From Fusarium oxysporum f. sp. lycopersici 4287 (Eukaryota > Ascomycota > Sordariomycetes > Hypocreales > Nectriaceae): 64,000 nucleotides of DNA. The notes beneath the pieces are model-generated. The model worked only from the letters and a program-made list of their open reading frames with translations. It made no database searches and was not told the origin of the DNA. Shown piece by piece: positions 44,817-58,206 of this stretch (positions are counted from its first letter, which is position 1; the number at the start of each line of letters is the position of its first letter). Position numbers and translations under genes: made by a program. Location: contig NC_030993.1 in assembly GCF_000149955.1 (NCBI RefSeq), positions 844,068 through 908,067 of the forward strand. The letters are read 5' to 3'.

Positions 44817-47298
44817 CCTCTGCTGCACACATGTCTGAGACGAGACATGCTCGTAACCGTCGACAAAACACCGCGTTACAAGGCTGAGAGAAATCTACCC
44901 GCACATATGTAGCTCAATCGATACACCCGTCAAACGTGTCCGTCTCTCACAGGATAGTCCCGACTTTTCTTGATCACGACAACATGCTGCGTCTAACAAA
45001 CAAATCAGACAAGTGCAACGTTTTGTGCAACGTGAAGCTTTTTCAGCTGATGTCGTACATAATCATCCCACGGCACTGGGCCGAGACATCCAAGTATCAT
45101 TGAGTTCTACAACAGGTTATATCTTGCTACTTGAGAGGCTGGACTTAGCATTCTATAATTATTTACTGCACACTCAGCCTTGTATGCACTGCTTACGTTG
45201 TGCATATTTTGTCGGGGTTACCTTACTCAATTCCTTCTGCAGGCTGAGCCTCGCAGCTTAGGTATGAATCCAGCCCGTGAGTGTTACACACCTGTCATCC
45301 CAGGATGTAATCACGGCTACACGCATTGCAATAATCCCAACCTCCCTCACGGGATGACGGGCGTCTTAGACGCTGGCGCACGGGGGCACTTTGCCGGGCA
45401 CAAATCACATCACATCGTGGTGTGGTATCAAGGTTACAGTTGGGGGTTGTTCACAGAATAGAAATGTGCTCTGTAGAACCCCAACATGCAAACATTTCTA
45501 GACTGGGATAATTTTCTCACTGCAACCTCAATCGAGACCCCCCCATCGTCTTATCACATCACATTGGATCACATGTGCCTCTCAGATGCAAGATCCAGCA
45601 TATCAATCTGGCCCCCAACCTCTCTTCCCCTCCTCTACCCTCCATATGCCACACGTGGTAAAAACCGCGAAAAAAGAAAAAGCAAGGTAATTCACGTCTG
45701 CACTCATTGGTCTCGTAGCCGCTCGCTGCACCCACACCACCACTAATCCTCTCTCAGTAACAGCCTTCACCCACGAAAGAAAGTTTTACTAAGTAGAAAA
45801 TGGCTGATTGTGACGGTCTCATACATGACAGAGTTCACTGCCCAGCAAAAACTCAAGATACGGCATTCCCATTCCCGGAACAACGTCTAACGCCTCAAGC
45901 TTCTAGCTCAACTTTACGAGTCAAGGGAAGGATTCATTCCACAAGGTCCCCAACACCATTTCTCAACGGCATCTCCACCTTTGTTTGATCTGAAACCCAC
46001 TGATTCCAACGTTTAGCTCCCTCCACCTGCAAGTCATTCTTTCAAAGTTTCACACATTCCAATGCCCCAAGCCCCCAACGCGAGTCGTGCAAACTGGCTG
46101 AAACAAAGCCTCAAGTCCTACGGTAACGATCGCTGGTCAGGTGTTCATCGTCAAATCTTGGAATATCCCAGTAAATTACATCACAATCATGTCAACCAAT
46201 CCTTCAAAAGTAAATGTCTGTTGCTTCAATTCAAGGGCTCTTGAAACTGCATGACGCATGAGTTGTCCAGGGGTTGCTTGGCCATGACCTCATGCCGGAT
46301 CGTCCATTCACTAACCCACGTTGTAAAAGTAAAGTGCCTCAAACCAAGCCATTTGCGTTTATACCCCCCTCGCTCTTACGCGGGGTTCGTTAAAACGGAA
46401 ACAAGAGGGGATAATCATGTCGAAACAGGATCAGGAAGTTGTATCACCAAATGCGGTACGGTACATGCACCAGACGATATTGGGAGTCAGTCAGTCACAT
46501 CAACTTCAACGACATCACGAAAAACAGAGACAATTGTGTAGATAGTTTGCGATTTTTTTGCCTAAATATTAAAATAATCAAAATCAAAAGTATCCATCTT
46601 GAAAGTGGTATAACCAATCCATAACGCCCCCAACCCCTCCTCATAGGTCTAATGCATGAGGACATTGTTTCCATCCATCAATGAGGAACGTTAAAGACGT
46701 CAGTCAAATCCTCCAGATTACCGTGTAGTAGCCTTCCGTTCTAAGTGTCAATCACTTTTGTTATCCTAACGCGCGCTGATCCCAAAAGACGAAATAATAA
46801 TATCCAAGCTCCAAAACAAAAAGAGTAAAATAAGAAATCGGAGTCTGTCGCTCCTTGTCATCACTCAAGATGACTCGCTTGCTCCCCCTCGCCAACTGCT
46901 CGCGTCATTCCGAACGGAAAAAACACTGGGTATCTCGAATTGGAAGAAAAAGAAGCCCCCTTGATATCGATCCCCTCCTCCGCGCGCGCGTTTGCATTGC
47001 TGGTGGTACAGGTCGCCCCATGAGTCTTGGTGTCTTTGTTTCGATTGCCAAGTCAATAAAAAGAAATCGCTTCCTTGGGACGAGGTAGAGATGTCGTAAA
47101 AGAAAAGATGGAAATCCTTGTGGTGGGTATGAGTGTGGGTCCAGGAGATCCGGGTAATAGTGGTAGTATACAACGGGTATGGGTATCCAGTCCGGCGAGC
47201 TTTGGTAAATGTCACTGGCCGGTATCATAGGACCCTCAGGTATAGGCATGGTATGGTAGGTAAACAGAAACAATCCAGGGGTCCAATGGATGATCCGC
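44817..47298. other. Intergenic, convergent 3' ends, no supported gene
   Basis: 2.48 kb between the converging HAD gene and the Ser/Pro-rich gene. A minus-strand frame at 46905-47342 is open for 145 codons but has no family character and overlaps the likely 3' leader of the next gene. No RNA gene seen. Confidence 0.5.
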
Positions 47299-48699
47299 TT
47301 ATTTGGTAGGGTTCCGGAGAATTTCTTCACAGTTGGCGTCAAAGCGAAGGTTGAAGAGCCTCACGTTTTGCATAAACTTCTCCGTCTTGTCGAGCTCTCG
47401 GTCACGTCCAAAGAGGGTCTCAACAAATTCGACACCAGCATTCTTGCCAAGGCCAGCTTGCTTACGCTTGGCAGCCTTGAGCATGGGGGCTTCACAAGCC
47501 TTGAGGAGGGATCGGAGCTTCTCAGTGAGGCGCTCACCGGCCTCAATGAACTCCTCAACAAGGTCACGGTTGTCAGGAGTGCGGACGCGACCAACTGTCT
47601 CCTCAGCTCGCTTGACCTTACCAGCGAGNNNNNNNNNNNNNNNNNNNNNNNNNNNNNNNNNNNNNNNNNNNNNNNNNNNNNNNNNNNNNNNNNNNNNNNN
47701 NNNNNNNNNNNNNNNNNNNNNNNNNNNNNNNNNNNNNNNNNNNNNNNNNNNNNNNNNNNNNNNNNNNNNNNNNNNNNNNNNNNNNNNNNNNNNNNNNNNN
47801 NNNNNNNNNNNNNNNNNNNNNNNNNNNNNNNNNNNNNNNNNNNNNNNNNNNNNNNNNNNNNNNNNNNNNNNNNNNNNNNNNNNNNNNNNNNNNTGGGCTC
47901 TTCGGCAGGGTCCCAGTTCTTGAGTGACGTATCCAGCAGGAATGCGGTGCTTGCGAGCATCGGCATCAGTAGCCTTGGGAGTAGAAGGGGTAGAGGCGGG
48001 CTTGCTGCGGTGTGAGCTAGCGGGACGGACAGTCTGTGGCCGGGGAGGGGGGACCGCGGTGGAGGATCGACGGCTGTGGCCGAAGCTGGTAGGAGGTCGA
48101 GGTTGAGGCTGAGGCGACTGGAAAGCAGAGGCCTGCTCTCGTGTGTAGTAGTCATCGTAGATAGCGGCGGTGGTAGCACCCTGCAGGTAGTCGTCGTAAT
48201 TAGTGTACCGTCCCCGGTCATCATCAAAGTCTCGAGGTAGGAAAGCGGATTTGCGGTGATGATTGATCTTGGAGCGGGACTGTGCGGGAAGCACATATGT
48301 ATGTCCCAGCGCCTCGATGATCTCGTCCTCGTCGGATTCTCCATATGGGGTGGAAGCCCGGACATAGGTAAATGAGAATCGGCGGTCGCGCTTGGAGCGC
48401 GGAGATGACTCGGAAGGCCTGCGCGACGAAGAAGTTTTGTGACTCACATCTGCCGTGCTATATTGCCCAATGCTGTTGTAGCGAGGCGAGTCCTTAGGAG
48501 GACGCGGGCTGAAGTCGCTAGCCTGAGAATAGCTGTTGAATCGCGAATGAGCCGCTCGCGTCGCTGGCCGCCTGGGGGTCGAGTCGGCCCAGGTCGGCCT
48601 CGGGGAAGGGGTGGGAGTTGCGGACGACATCCTCGAGTAGACGCTGTCGTAGTCGTGGATCGGCGTCGATCCAGGAGTTCGTGGAGATTTATAACTCAT
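47299..48699 (-). CDS. Ser/Pro-rich conserved fungal protein (of the type often labelled 'vegetative cell wall protein gp1'), gap and frameshift inside
   Basis: Single exon starting MSYKSPRTPGSTPIHDYDSV, with a long disordered Ser/Pro/Arg/Tyr-rich first half. The conserved second half begins at HRIPAGY. The expected continuation SLKNWDPAEEP is found only in the next frame: GGATACGTCACTCAAG needs one base fewer, the extra base being at about 47928. Then comes a 265-bp N gap (47629-47893), after which the frame resumes with LAGKVKRAEE and closes with GVEFVETLFGRDRELDKTEKF and RFDANCEEILRNP. The automatic name implies a wall protein, but there is no signal peptide or GPI site, so I regard the function as unknown. 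The frameshift is probably an assembly error at the gap edge. Confidence 0.8.
   Translation of the reverse strand: MSYKSPRTPGSTPIHDYDSVYSRMSSATPTPSPRPTWADSTPRRPATRAAHSRFNSYSQASDFSPRPPKDSPRYNSIGQYSTADVSHKTSSSRRPSESSPRSKRDRRFSFTYVRASTPYGESDEDEIIEALGHTYVLPAQSRSKINHHRKSAFLPRDFDDDRGRYTNYDDYLQGATTAAIYDDYYTREQASAFQSPQPQPRPPTSFGHSRRSSTAVPPPRPQTVRPASSHRSKPASTPSTPKATDADARKHRIPAGYVTQELGPCRRAXXXXXXXXXXXXXXXXXXXXXXXXXXXXXXXXXXXXXXXXXXXXXXXXXXXXXXXXXXXXXXXXXXXXXXXXXXXXXXXXXXXXXXXXXLAGKVKRAEETVGRVRTPDNRDLVEEFIEAGERLTEKLRSLLKACEAPMLKAAKRKQAGLGKNAGVEFVETLFGRDRELDKTEKFMQNVRLFNLRFDANCEEILRNPTK
47629..47893. other. Assembly gap (N run) inside the Ser/Pro-rich gene
   Basis: 265 undetermined bases. Confidence 0.99.
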
Positions 48700-49605
48700 G
48701 TTATTGTGTGGCGATGTCCAACTGACATCCGCTGTTTCCAGGGTTCAAACAACTGCTCTCCTCCCGAGCACCCGCAGTTGTTGGGTTGTCGTGTCGCTCG
48801 CGAGTTTTCGGAATTGTCTTCGTGTCTTTTTTTTCTTGTGTTTTTCTAGTGAGTAAGTTGAGTTGGCTTGTCAGGAATGTCAAGACTGCATGCAAGCAGA
48901 TTCAACGATCGAGATGCGCCGGGGAAGAGACGCCCAAGGGGAGGTGATGGAGTAGGCCCGTCACCTCGGTATGTAGTCGGAGGAAAAGAGGTTAGAAGAT
49001 TCTTTTGCGACGGCGAACATGACCAATGGGTATTTTATCTCTCCTCAACTTGGAGGAATAGGCACCAGATCCCGTAGAACCTGGTAGTAGTGTCGAGAAG
49101 ACGCTGGACACTTCGAGGGTCCAGAAGCCAAATGATTAATTGAGAAAAAGAGCGATGACGTCGATGCAACGACGTGCTGAATAAGTTTTGATGAACTTGT
49201 TTGGGGATTCAGAGTGATTGGCAAGCGCCAAGATACGTGAAAGAGAGGAGGAAAGGAGGGTGAGCGGGAAGCAACAGACATATATATTCTAAGATTTGTG
49301 TGTCTGGTGTGGACACCTCACGCACCGCACCGACTCCCAAACCTGCCTACACTACCTTAGCGGGTGATGACAGGGGAGGACGCTAGTGGGAGGAGGGGCC
49401 CGACCGGGGGTTGAGAAAAAAAAAGTCAGGACAGGGGGTATCAGATAGGGGCAGGGGGTGGAAAAGCCGCAGGCAGGCTTTGTGAGGGTGTGGTAGAATT
49501 GAGTGACTCTTCTAACAGCGAGACAGGGGTGCAACCTGGCTTATGTAGGCTTCGCATTTGCACTCTTCCCGCCGCTGAATTGATTCCAGTGGTTGCAGTG
49601 ACTGC

Positions 49606-49636
49606 AGCGCTGTGCTGTGCCGTGCTGTGCTGCTGC
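49606..49636. repeat. Imperfect GCTGT/GCCGT tandem repeat
   Basis: Repeats of GCTGTGCTGTGCCGTGCTGT type over about 31 bases. Confidence 0.7.
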
Positions 49637-51625
49637 GCAATGCTGAGTGAGTTTTGGGTGATTAATTTAGAATCTTTTGTGCTCTTCAAATGATTGACAG
49701 TCCAAAGTCATGCGTTTATTCGATGTCGCTGGCGAGGACTAGAATCACCTCGAACTGATATGACTCAGAAAGAGGCAGTGTTGCTTGATTGATTGCGACC
49801 GAGTACAGCACCGTACCGTATCGTATCGTATTGCTAATCAGGGTGTAAGAAGAGACAGAGTTTAACGCTTAGTCAAAGCCCGTACTGTACGTGCGCACAG
49901 CCAATTTCTCTCCAACCAGTCGAGTCAACGTGCGCCGCGCACTGGCCTCAACTTTGGTTGTTTGGCGAAATGAACCAAAACGGTGACGCAGTCTTTACCA
50001 GGACCACCGCTGCAAGGCCAGACGCTGCAATGCGGCCAAGTCTTGCTGGGTTTTCCGATAAATTTGTGGATGGCTGTGTACTCGTGTTTTTCTTTTTAAA
50101 CGCCCTACCGCTTCCGCAACCCAATTCAGTTTTATCTTTTTGGTTGGGTACTGGTATTTTCGGGTTTGATCAATTATGATTCAACTCGACTTCTCACGCG
50201 CAAACTATGACTCAGTCTTGAATCACTCGTCAGCTAATATGTTCATGAACCAGGAGGCGAAAAACACGTCCAAGGAACAGGGGCAGGATATGACAACAGA
50301 TAATTGTCGTGATAGGTAGGTAAAGAGGCAGCCTTTCATGTGAAAAGGAGCAAAAAAGAGCATGAAAAGTTAACAAGCCAATTTGATTGACTGGTTTTCC
50401 CATACAATTCAGCTCTGAGTGTCATATAATTGTCCCAGGGTGTGTACATAGCAGCGCACTGGTGCTTCTCTGTCTCAACAACAAGACAAGCAGCAACCCG
50501 AGGGACACTGCACTCGCACACAACGCACACAATTCGACTTCCCCTTTTCTCCAGAGCCTCGTTTCTTTTCTTTCTTTTTTCTTATTCTTCTTGTTTCCTC
50601 CTGTATCACATTGAACCAGCCACCAAATGCAGGGAGAACAATGCTGGAATGAGTTAAAAGTGTGCGGATCCGACAAAAAGGAAAACGAGACGAGGCCACA
50701 GAAAAGTTTTCTTCAAAATGAGCAAAAAAATAATATTTACCTGACGGACTTTTCGGGAGGCGGGGTTCAGTGCAGTACCGGGCTCCCTGATCGAATATTG
50801 CTTGCTTCTTTTGACACAATGTCTCGTCTCGCACGCCTCTTTCTCACTTCTCAAATTCCCCTTGTTCCGAAATTCAACGAGCAACAGCCAGAACTCGCCA
50901 GGCCAGAAATTGGCTTGAATATTCAGACAGAGGGCGTGTCCTACAGAAGAGCCAGTTGAATTTACCGGCGGGGAGTAAGCGAGATTGACGGCCTGGATCC
51001 AAATCCCAAAGAATCCCAACGTCTTGCTGCAGCCGGATGTCCGCGATTCTCTTCCGGTGAAAATTTTTCCTTCTCCTTGGGCTTCTAGGCGCGCTGGCGG
51101 CAACCGAACCAACAGGGGGCCCAGCTCCAAAGCTCGCTCGGTGTGATTCAAGCCTGGCCAGGGCGCTCAGTAGACCGTTACAAACCCCTGGGCACACTTT
51201 GGAATATTAAAGTAACTTAGATTAATTAGGGTATTGGGCTGGGTAAGGGTATGGGAAAGTTTTCCTGAGGATACGGAAATACGAACGAAATGCTGACGCA
51301 ACGGGGCGGCCAGCAAGGATGATGATGGACTTGGGGCGCCGTTTGCCTGGAGCTTGTGAATGTGGTCCTCGTAATCCATGCAAACACTATCAGCCTGGCC
51401 CTTAATAGCACTTGCTTGACACAAGTGCGACGCGAGGCTGGCGATGACTGGAAGCTACCGGTAGGCTACCACCTGGAGTCGTTGCGCCGTCAGCCAGTGA
51501 GTGGTTGGTCTTGTTGCAAGGCAGCCGACGACGATATCCACTGGTTGCTAGGGCTCTATGTATGTCAACAAGGCTGGAATGGATGGCGAATCATAAAACA
51601 TACAATAGTTACAAGACAGTTTCCG

Positions 51626-51657
51626 AGCCTTAGAGCCTTGGAGCCTTGGAGCCTTGG
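51626..51657. repeat. Tandem repeat AGCCTTGG x4
   Basis: Four consecutive 8-bp units; the first differs at one base (AGCCTTAG). Confidence 0.85.
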
Positions 51658-54600
51658 TACGGATACTCGACTCGGTAATATGTTGTCTGGCCTCCGATTA
51701 TACGGCGTGGCATGTATTTAGGTAACAACAAGGCCTCGTACAAAGCAAGAAGCGGAGAGTTGAATGGCGAAACTCCGCAAGCTGTGCCGCCGTGAGAATG
51801 GAGTTAACGGACAAAGACTCAGTTGGAAAATCAGGGAAGGCTGTCGACCTTTATCAACCAGCCTCAGGTTCTTCACACCATCAAGATTTATCATCACACG
51901 CTTACCACCAATACTTTCTCATTGGGCGGTTCCAGCGTGCGCGTACATACATCATCAGCAGTAGTAAATGGGTGTCGTGCATTTCCCCCAAGGGCTCTCA
52001 TGCATGAGATTCTCTACCTTGTGACAGGTTCGCCTTGGAGGAATCATTACCACTACTTCTCCGCATCACGCATCACAAATAGCCACCGTGAATTTGAGGA
52101 ACCGCCAATCGGTAGAAAACAATGTGATGGATGATTCGAGGGTTGCACATCGATGTTGCTACATTGTGCATGTGATGAGTTCCTCCGTCTTACGAATACG
52201 GATGATTACGGAGTTTCTTTTCGTTCTTTCTTTTTACAACTTTCCTTTTTGAGCAGTTTTGGAGTTTATAACCCTGTTCATTGTAATATTGATTTCGAGT
52301 CCTAGATTTTCACGGCAAAGACAGCGGTAGAAAATCAAGAGGCTGGATAGTCGTCCCCTTGCATTAGTGACAATCACATCAGCTCCCTCACATGAAGTCA
52401 CTGACAGTCAAACAGAGCTGATGATTGCCACCAATGCAGAGTGATCTGACCAAAGAAGAATCGAGCGAACAAAAACCAGTGGATCGGATGTCAACAGCTC
52501 TTCTCCGCACGGCACGGCGGGCGGGGGCCAAACAAAGATGGAGATGGAGAAACGGAAGACGGATATGGAGAGATCGTGCATTCGGTACTGGACGAGTTGG
52601 AAGCGCAAGCGCGGCAGCGGAGTCGACACATGTCAACCCTGCACCGGAGAAGTGGCTCGCGAATGGGGTCGTTTCCATTCGATATGCGGCCTGCGACTGC
52701 AACGGCGCTAAGGTAATGCTGACGGAACGAAATGGTAAACAGACCAGAAGAAGAGGCCTTCTACCCAGAGAGGGATAAGCGTCCCATGCGAGTCTCTCTC
52801 TAGCCCGCCTGTCACTCACCTCGAGGTCTTCCATTCTTCCATTCTATTCAACTCCATGGAATCGAAATTCCAATTCCACATCGAGACTTTTGTGTCGCAC
52901 TGAAATGCTGCAGTTACTCACTTCCGGAAAGACAAGATACTTGGCATTCATCGCCCTTTAACTCGAACACCTTGTTCATAGTAAATCACGCCTCAATATC
53001 AATCATACTTCGCCCTTGAACCGCCTCCCATATCTAGAAACATATCCCGATATGCGCCGAACGAAAAAGGGAGGCCGTCGCTTTGATGAATTACCTTTTC
53101 TTCATGCCGATAGACTCGAGATTGGGCCTCGGCCCTTGTTCCGTGCTTTGCCTGTCATGGCTGGCATTTTGTGTGCACCTTTCCGGTCTGTGGTATTGAT
53201 TGGGCAGAGCCTAACTCTTGACATCTTAGATTTCCATACCTTGATCGTTCATTTCCGTCTCAGATCTGGCAGGTATCTTTCTGTCAACTCCTTTTAAACA
53301 TCTTGCGTCCGTGATTCAGATTTTCTCAGCTGGCTTGTAGCCATTTAAACCCCTGCCGTCGATTCTACGCCTTGAGTCAGAACGCTGAACAAGATGACAC
53401 ATACGACACAAAACAATTGAAAGGTTTCGACATTTCATGACATTTACATCATCAGTTTGACTCTGACTGTTGTATGATTCAAAAAGTCCTGGTATTGTCC
53501 TCCGCATCCGGACCGATGAAATCAGAGGTTTGATTGCGAGTGTCAACGCTCTGGCCTCCTTTACTTTCAACAACACCCAGGATCCCAGAAGGCTTTTATC
53601 CGGTTGTCGTTCTCACCAAAATGGACTCTGCTGGGATGACCGGACCGAAGATTACCTGTGCCCCGGGGCAGGGGACAAGGGTATTGATCAAACATCCTTG
53701 AAATGACCATGGATAGGGTTTGCAATGGCCGGCGATGGGACGGACGAAGCAGGGGGTGGATAAGAATTCCTGGAGCCGGAGTCAACAGGCCTCGGAGCTT
53801 GTGGTCATTGCCAGGGGGGATAGAGTCTGGACGGGCGTGTCTAGGGGGACCCTGACTTCCCGTCCAAGATGACCGACTCCCCCTGGTCATGGTGTAAAAC
53901 GCGTGCCTGAGTCCCAGAATTCGGTCACTGAGGTCTAGCGGCCTTTGCACCGACGACATTGCCCTAATGGCCGATGCTAATGGCACCCACAATGACAGCG
54001 GCTGAGCGATCCAGACACGAGGATGGAGTCCTCAAATGGGTAATGGGTACGCGGGGAGATGATTCTGGCCTTTCAGAGGCTTGAGAGTTTCTCTAGAAGC
54101 TCGTCGCTGGTGGATTCGCGGATGGCGGACAACAGCCGGATGGAGTCTGCATCAAACATTGCCCAGCTTCAACCCCAGTCTGTCGTTGGTGTTGCTAATA
54201 TTATTGCAGGACCGATGATATTTTCATGACATTTTACATTTTGAGAAAATTAATTTTGTGTGCGTGTGCCCACAATGTTAAATATTTGGCAAAAATCGGT
54301 CAGGTGTGCAGCCCTGAGACAAGGATTTCCCACCAGATTACACGGGCTGGGCTGTGCACTGGTCCTGACAATAAGACCAACACATTAAAACACCACGACA
54401 ACACAGCGCAAGCCAACGCAACCCTCAGGAAAAGGGTCAAGAATGCGACTGTACAGTGTGTACACAGTCGACATTTCACTCAATAACAAGAGAGACCCGG
54501 GCGTTCGGTCTGAGCTTCCTTCACCTTGGCCTTGACCTGGGCCCGAGATTAAGGCCAGAGACAATGGGTCACATATAACTTACACTCCCCCGCGCACGCC

Positions 54601-57600
54601 CCCTTTTGGGCCCGGTAATGAATTTTAGAAAAAAAAATCGCGGCCCAACGCTATCCTGTGCTTGCTGCTGGGCACCATGTTTCATACGCTAATAATAAGA
54701 GAAGCCTTGCCCTTGTCATTGCGAGTTTCCCTGTCGGCATGTGGTACACAGCCGAGTCCAGGTTTAAAATTATCTAGGACTGTCTGTTGTGTTTATCTCA
54801 GAATACGGATAAACATGGTGTTGGCTTTGACAGAGCAACAGAGAAAGAAGATTATTGCGATGGACATTTTTGGGCATCAACAATTTGTCTCTGGTCTGAA
54901 GGTCTGGAGTATGTCTTGGTCGGTGTGTTTTGCTCTTCAGCTATTGTTTCAAAGAGCATCAGAATTGCATCTTTTTATCAGTGGCTTCTGACGGATGTAT
55001 GGATATGTATGTCCAACATCTAGACGCACACGCCCTCGCGGCGTATAATGTCGTCGGCCTTGTTGTTGTTGGCCATTGAGGTGGACTACCAATCCCCATT
55101 GCCATCCTTGTTCCATGCAATCCTCGATCACCCTTGTCAAACATGAATATTTTGCCTTTTTCTTACTTCAAGGATAAATTTTCATCGCGAGATGCCTTCC
55201 TTTATTGATGGAGTCTACGATAGCCTTGCTCTCTATCCAACAGCTTTGCCGCACTTTGAAATGACTGATCCATCGTATCGCTCGATATTCGGCGCTCTCG
55301 GTTGTTATTGCCATCATCTTTCTTGACCGATACTGTTCTCAATGGCCCTCCAAGTGGATGAGCCGGTGACTCATAGCTATCCCTTCCCTTGATGCTGGCG
55401 CTGACAGTGTCTGCAGCTCGATGCATATACCCTCTGGTTTGCTGTATTGATGTCCAAACAAACCCGCGGCCCCGTCATATCGGTCCCGCCATGCACCCCA
55501 AGTTAGAAGCCGATTGGCATTCGCCAAACGCACTGCCTTGTCTAGCAGACGCAGACATACATACACAGACACGTTGCTGTGTGCACCACCATCAATCAAG
55601 CTTCACGATGGAGGGGAGGCGGGAGAGGGTACTACCCCTGGCGTGTAAGTGATGGAGGGGAACAATAGAGCAGAAAGAGCTCTTCTTTTGATCAGGACTT
55701 TTGCATGCGGATATGCGTCTGCAGAACTCTGGGTCTTTTGACAGACTGGCTGGTGCTTTTTGACTTATCCTTACACAACAGCTCTCCTCTATTCGCTGTA
55801 TCAAGCGACGATATCCAAACAACAAAGCCAAAGCCCCTCCAAAAATAAATTCAAAAAAATAAATCGTCCTTGGCAACAAGTTTTCCAGGTTTCCCCTCCC
55901 CTCCAACAGCCTAGCCAACCTACTGCGGACGCTATAACAACAAGGCGGGTTTTTTTTCAGCTTTTTTTCCTCTCTCTCTTCCTCACCGACTCTTGCAAAA
56001 GACGGTTCCCGTTGCTCGGGTGCGTACCGTTGATGGGGATGCACCATCGCGGGGCCCTTTTGCAAAGACGGGCCGCTATCAGAGAAGCACAGCGCTTCAA
56101 GGACAGGACTCGAGAAAAAAAAGACGGACCCCTCGCCTGCAGCTCCCCGAGACCTAGATCACGACGTGGATGCAAAACGGCCAAGGCTGAAGGTATACAA
56201 GGACCAGAAGCTGGCCGCATAGTGACGTATGCAGGATCCCACAGATCCATCGCGGCTCTCAGTGAAACGTTGTTGATGAAGGCTCAGAGAGAAACTGTGA
56301 GTGTGCTACGGTAGGAAATCTGCACGTTGCCAGTATCATGGCGTGCAGTAAAGTTGCTTCTCTAGTGTTTTCTAATGCTCAAGATATATACATACATTTA
56401 CATATACATTACATTACATTTTGACTAGACTTCAAGCCGTTGCAGATGTAACTCTTCCGCTAATACAAGACAAGATCAAGCGCCGACGATCAAAAAGCAC
56501 ACCGCACCAACACCGCCGTTTTAAAGATCGCGGAACTAGAATGCAGTGCCCGCTATAGCGTCCTCCACTTGGTTGACAAGGGCGATCACTCTTGATTCAA
56601 CATTGCTTTTTCTTCTTTTTTTTTTCCACTGGGAAATTCTCATTTCGAAATGCATGAGAGCGCTTAAGGTGTGCTGCGAGGCCATTAGGGCAAAGACACG
56701 CAGCTGCATGCATTGCATATTTTAAAAGAGGGTCTTTTTGACATGTCTTCTGTTGGAGCGCCAACGTGCTGCTGTGCTGCATCACGATGGAGTATTATAG
56801 CTAAATTTTTTCTTGTTGTCGGTGACGAAATAGAAGCCTAGAATAATCTGATCCCGGTAGTCCCGTGGACAAGAACAGCAGAGAGGGGAGAAAGGAAGAG
56901 TCATACATGAGGTGAGCCCCTCCAGTTCAAGGCTCAGGCGCGTTCATGCCCAGCGGTTCTTGAAAGGTGGTGTTGTCTGCGTTGTCCATGCCTCGAGGGT
57001 GTAGTATGCTTGGTGCTGGGCCTTCGGGTCCGGCCGTAGAACAAATGAGATCCGACCAATGGATGCATTAGCACAATCTGCAGCTCGGGAACCAGAACGA
57101 CATGTTCCCGCTCTTTCACACGTCACATCACATCTCAGTTTTGGAACAGCATAGGCTATGTACCAATGGCGAGATTAGGGCATGGCGAGAGGAGAGCAAG
57201 GGGTCGACATGAAGCCCTGTGTTATTATGCGATGCTGCACGGTTGCAGTAGGTGACCAACCCTAGACCACAGAATGAATATTCGCAAATCGAAATAACAG
57301 GGCGAACAGATAAATGAGGGAGAAAGTCGTGATAAGGCCTATTAGTTCGTGATGTTCATCATGATGCACTCAGTACGGCATGTGAAGAGGTGGTCTGCTG
57401 CCAAGTTTATCATCCCCTCAGCGCTTACAGATCATTTGCTCGTGAGAATAGTAACATTGAACAGCAGGCCTCAAAATGTAGTGGTGATTTTTTTCTGGTT
57501 CAACACCCACCCCTCCATTGCATGACTACTAGCCACGTGGGATGTGGCTGTGCTTTTCGAGGGTCCAGCCACAACCACTCGGCCGGGTCCGCAACCGGGG

Positions 57601-57633
57601 GTCCGATTCGGGTTTGGGTTGGAGTCCGCGCAC

Positions 57634-57667
57634 GGCAACGGTAGCGGCAGCGGCAGCGGCAGCGGGA
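57634..57667. repeat. Tandem repeat GCGGCA x4
   Basis: Three exact units of GCGGCA plus a GCGGGA unit, preceded by a diverged AACGGTA copy, in a locally GC-rich patch (57575-57680). Confidence 0.8.
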
Positions 57668-58206
57668 GCATGTGATGGGTCCTGCAGGAGACCCCGTGGT
57701 TCCCGATTTTCTGGGTCCCGCATGCGGCCCCATCGACATCTCCATTTCATCGGGCTGACGTGACAGTTTTTGAGTCTAATTAATTCAAGTGACGTAGTAA
57801 GATATCAACCTTAAAGTGAATCACTTGAATGACAATTATTGCTCGTCTGTGACTGATAAGAATGACCGTGTCCTCTGCTGCCTAAATCAGGTCCATCCTG
57901 TCACTCCATCAACAACTCCCCCGCCACCCAATTTCCATGCTTCTTTGGCGATTGGGCATCTTTTGCCCCCGGTTCAACATGGCCTGACAAAATCCCCAAC
58001 AAATCAGCCGTTCAACCTTTTCTCAAAGATTGATGATTATGGACAAGCCTACACAAATGAGTCACACTTTATCGCAAACGCTGGTGAACTTGAATAGTTG
58101 GCCAGCACATCATGGAAGCCCCTGACACAGCCACACCGATATGTCAAACCGACCATCGAATCAACTGCCTTACCTCAAGCTCGGTGCAAGTCATTTGAGT
58201 AGAGTC

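Larger units (their letters stand above)
48700..58206. other. Gene-poor stretch of about 9.5 kb
   Basis: No frame longer than about 185 codons, and none with family motifs or consistent fungal codon use. CT-rich pyrimidine tracts, as seen in fungal promoters, lie near 50545-50610, 52205-52255 and 55960-55995. Three small tandem repeats are listed separately. A long non-coding regulatory region, unrecognised small exons or a lineage-specific non-coding transcript are all possible; nothing decides. Confidence 0.55.

Noticed and set aside
46905..47342. 145-codon minus-strand open frame beside the Ser/Pro-rich gene
   Set aside because: Lies in the probable 3' leader and shows no conserved block.
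52388..52834. 148-codon minus-strand open frame
   Set aside because: Random-looking composition and no start context or homology signal.
55760..56314. 184-codon plus-strand open frame
   Set aside because: Composition is that of translated promoter sequence (poly-T and CT tracts); no conserved segment.
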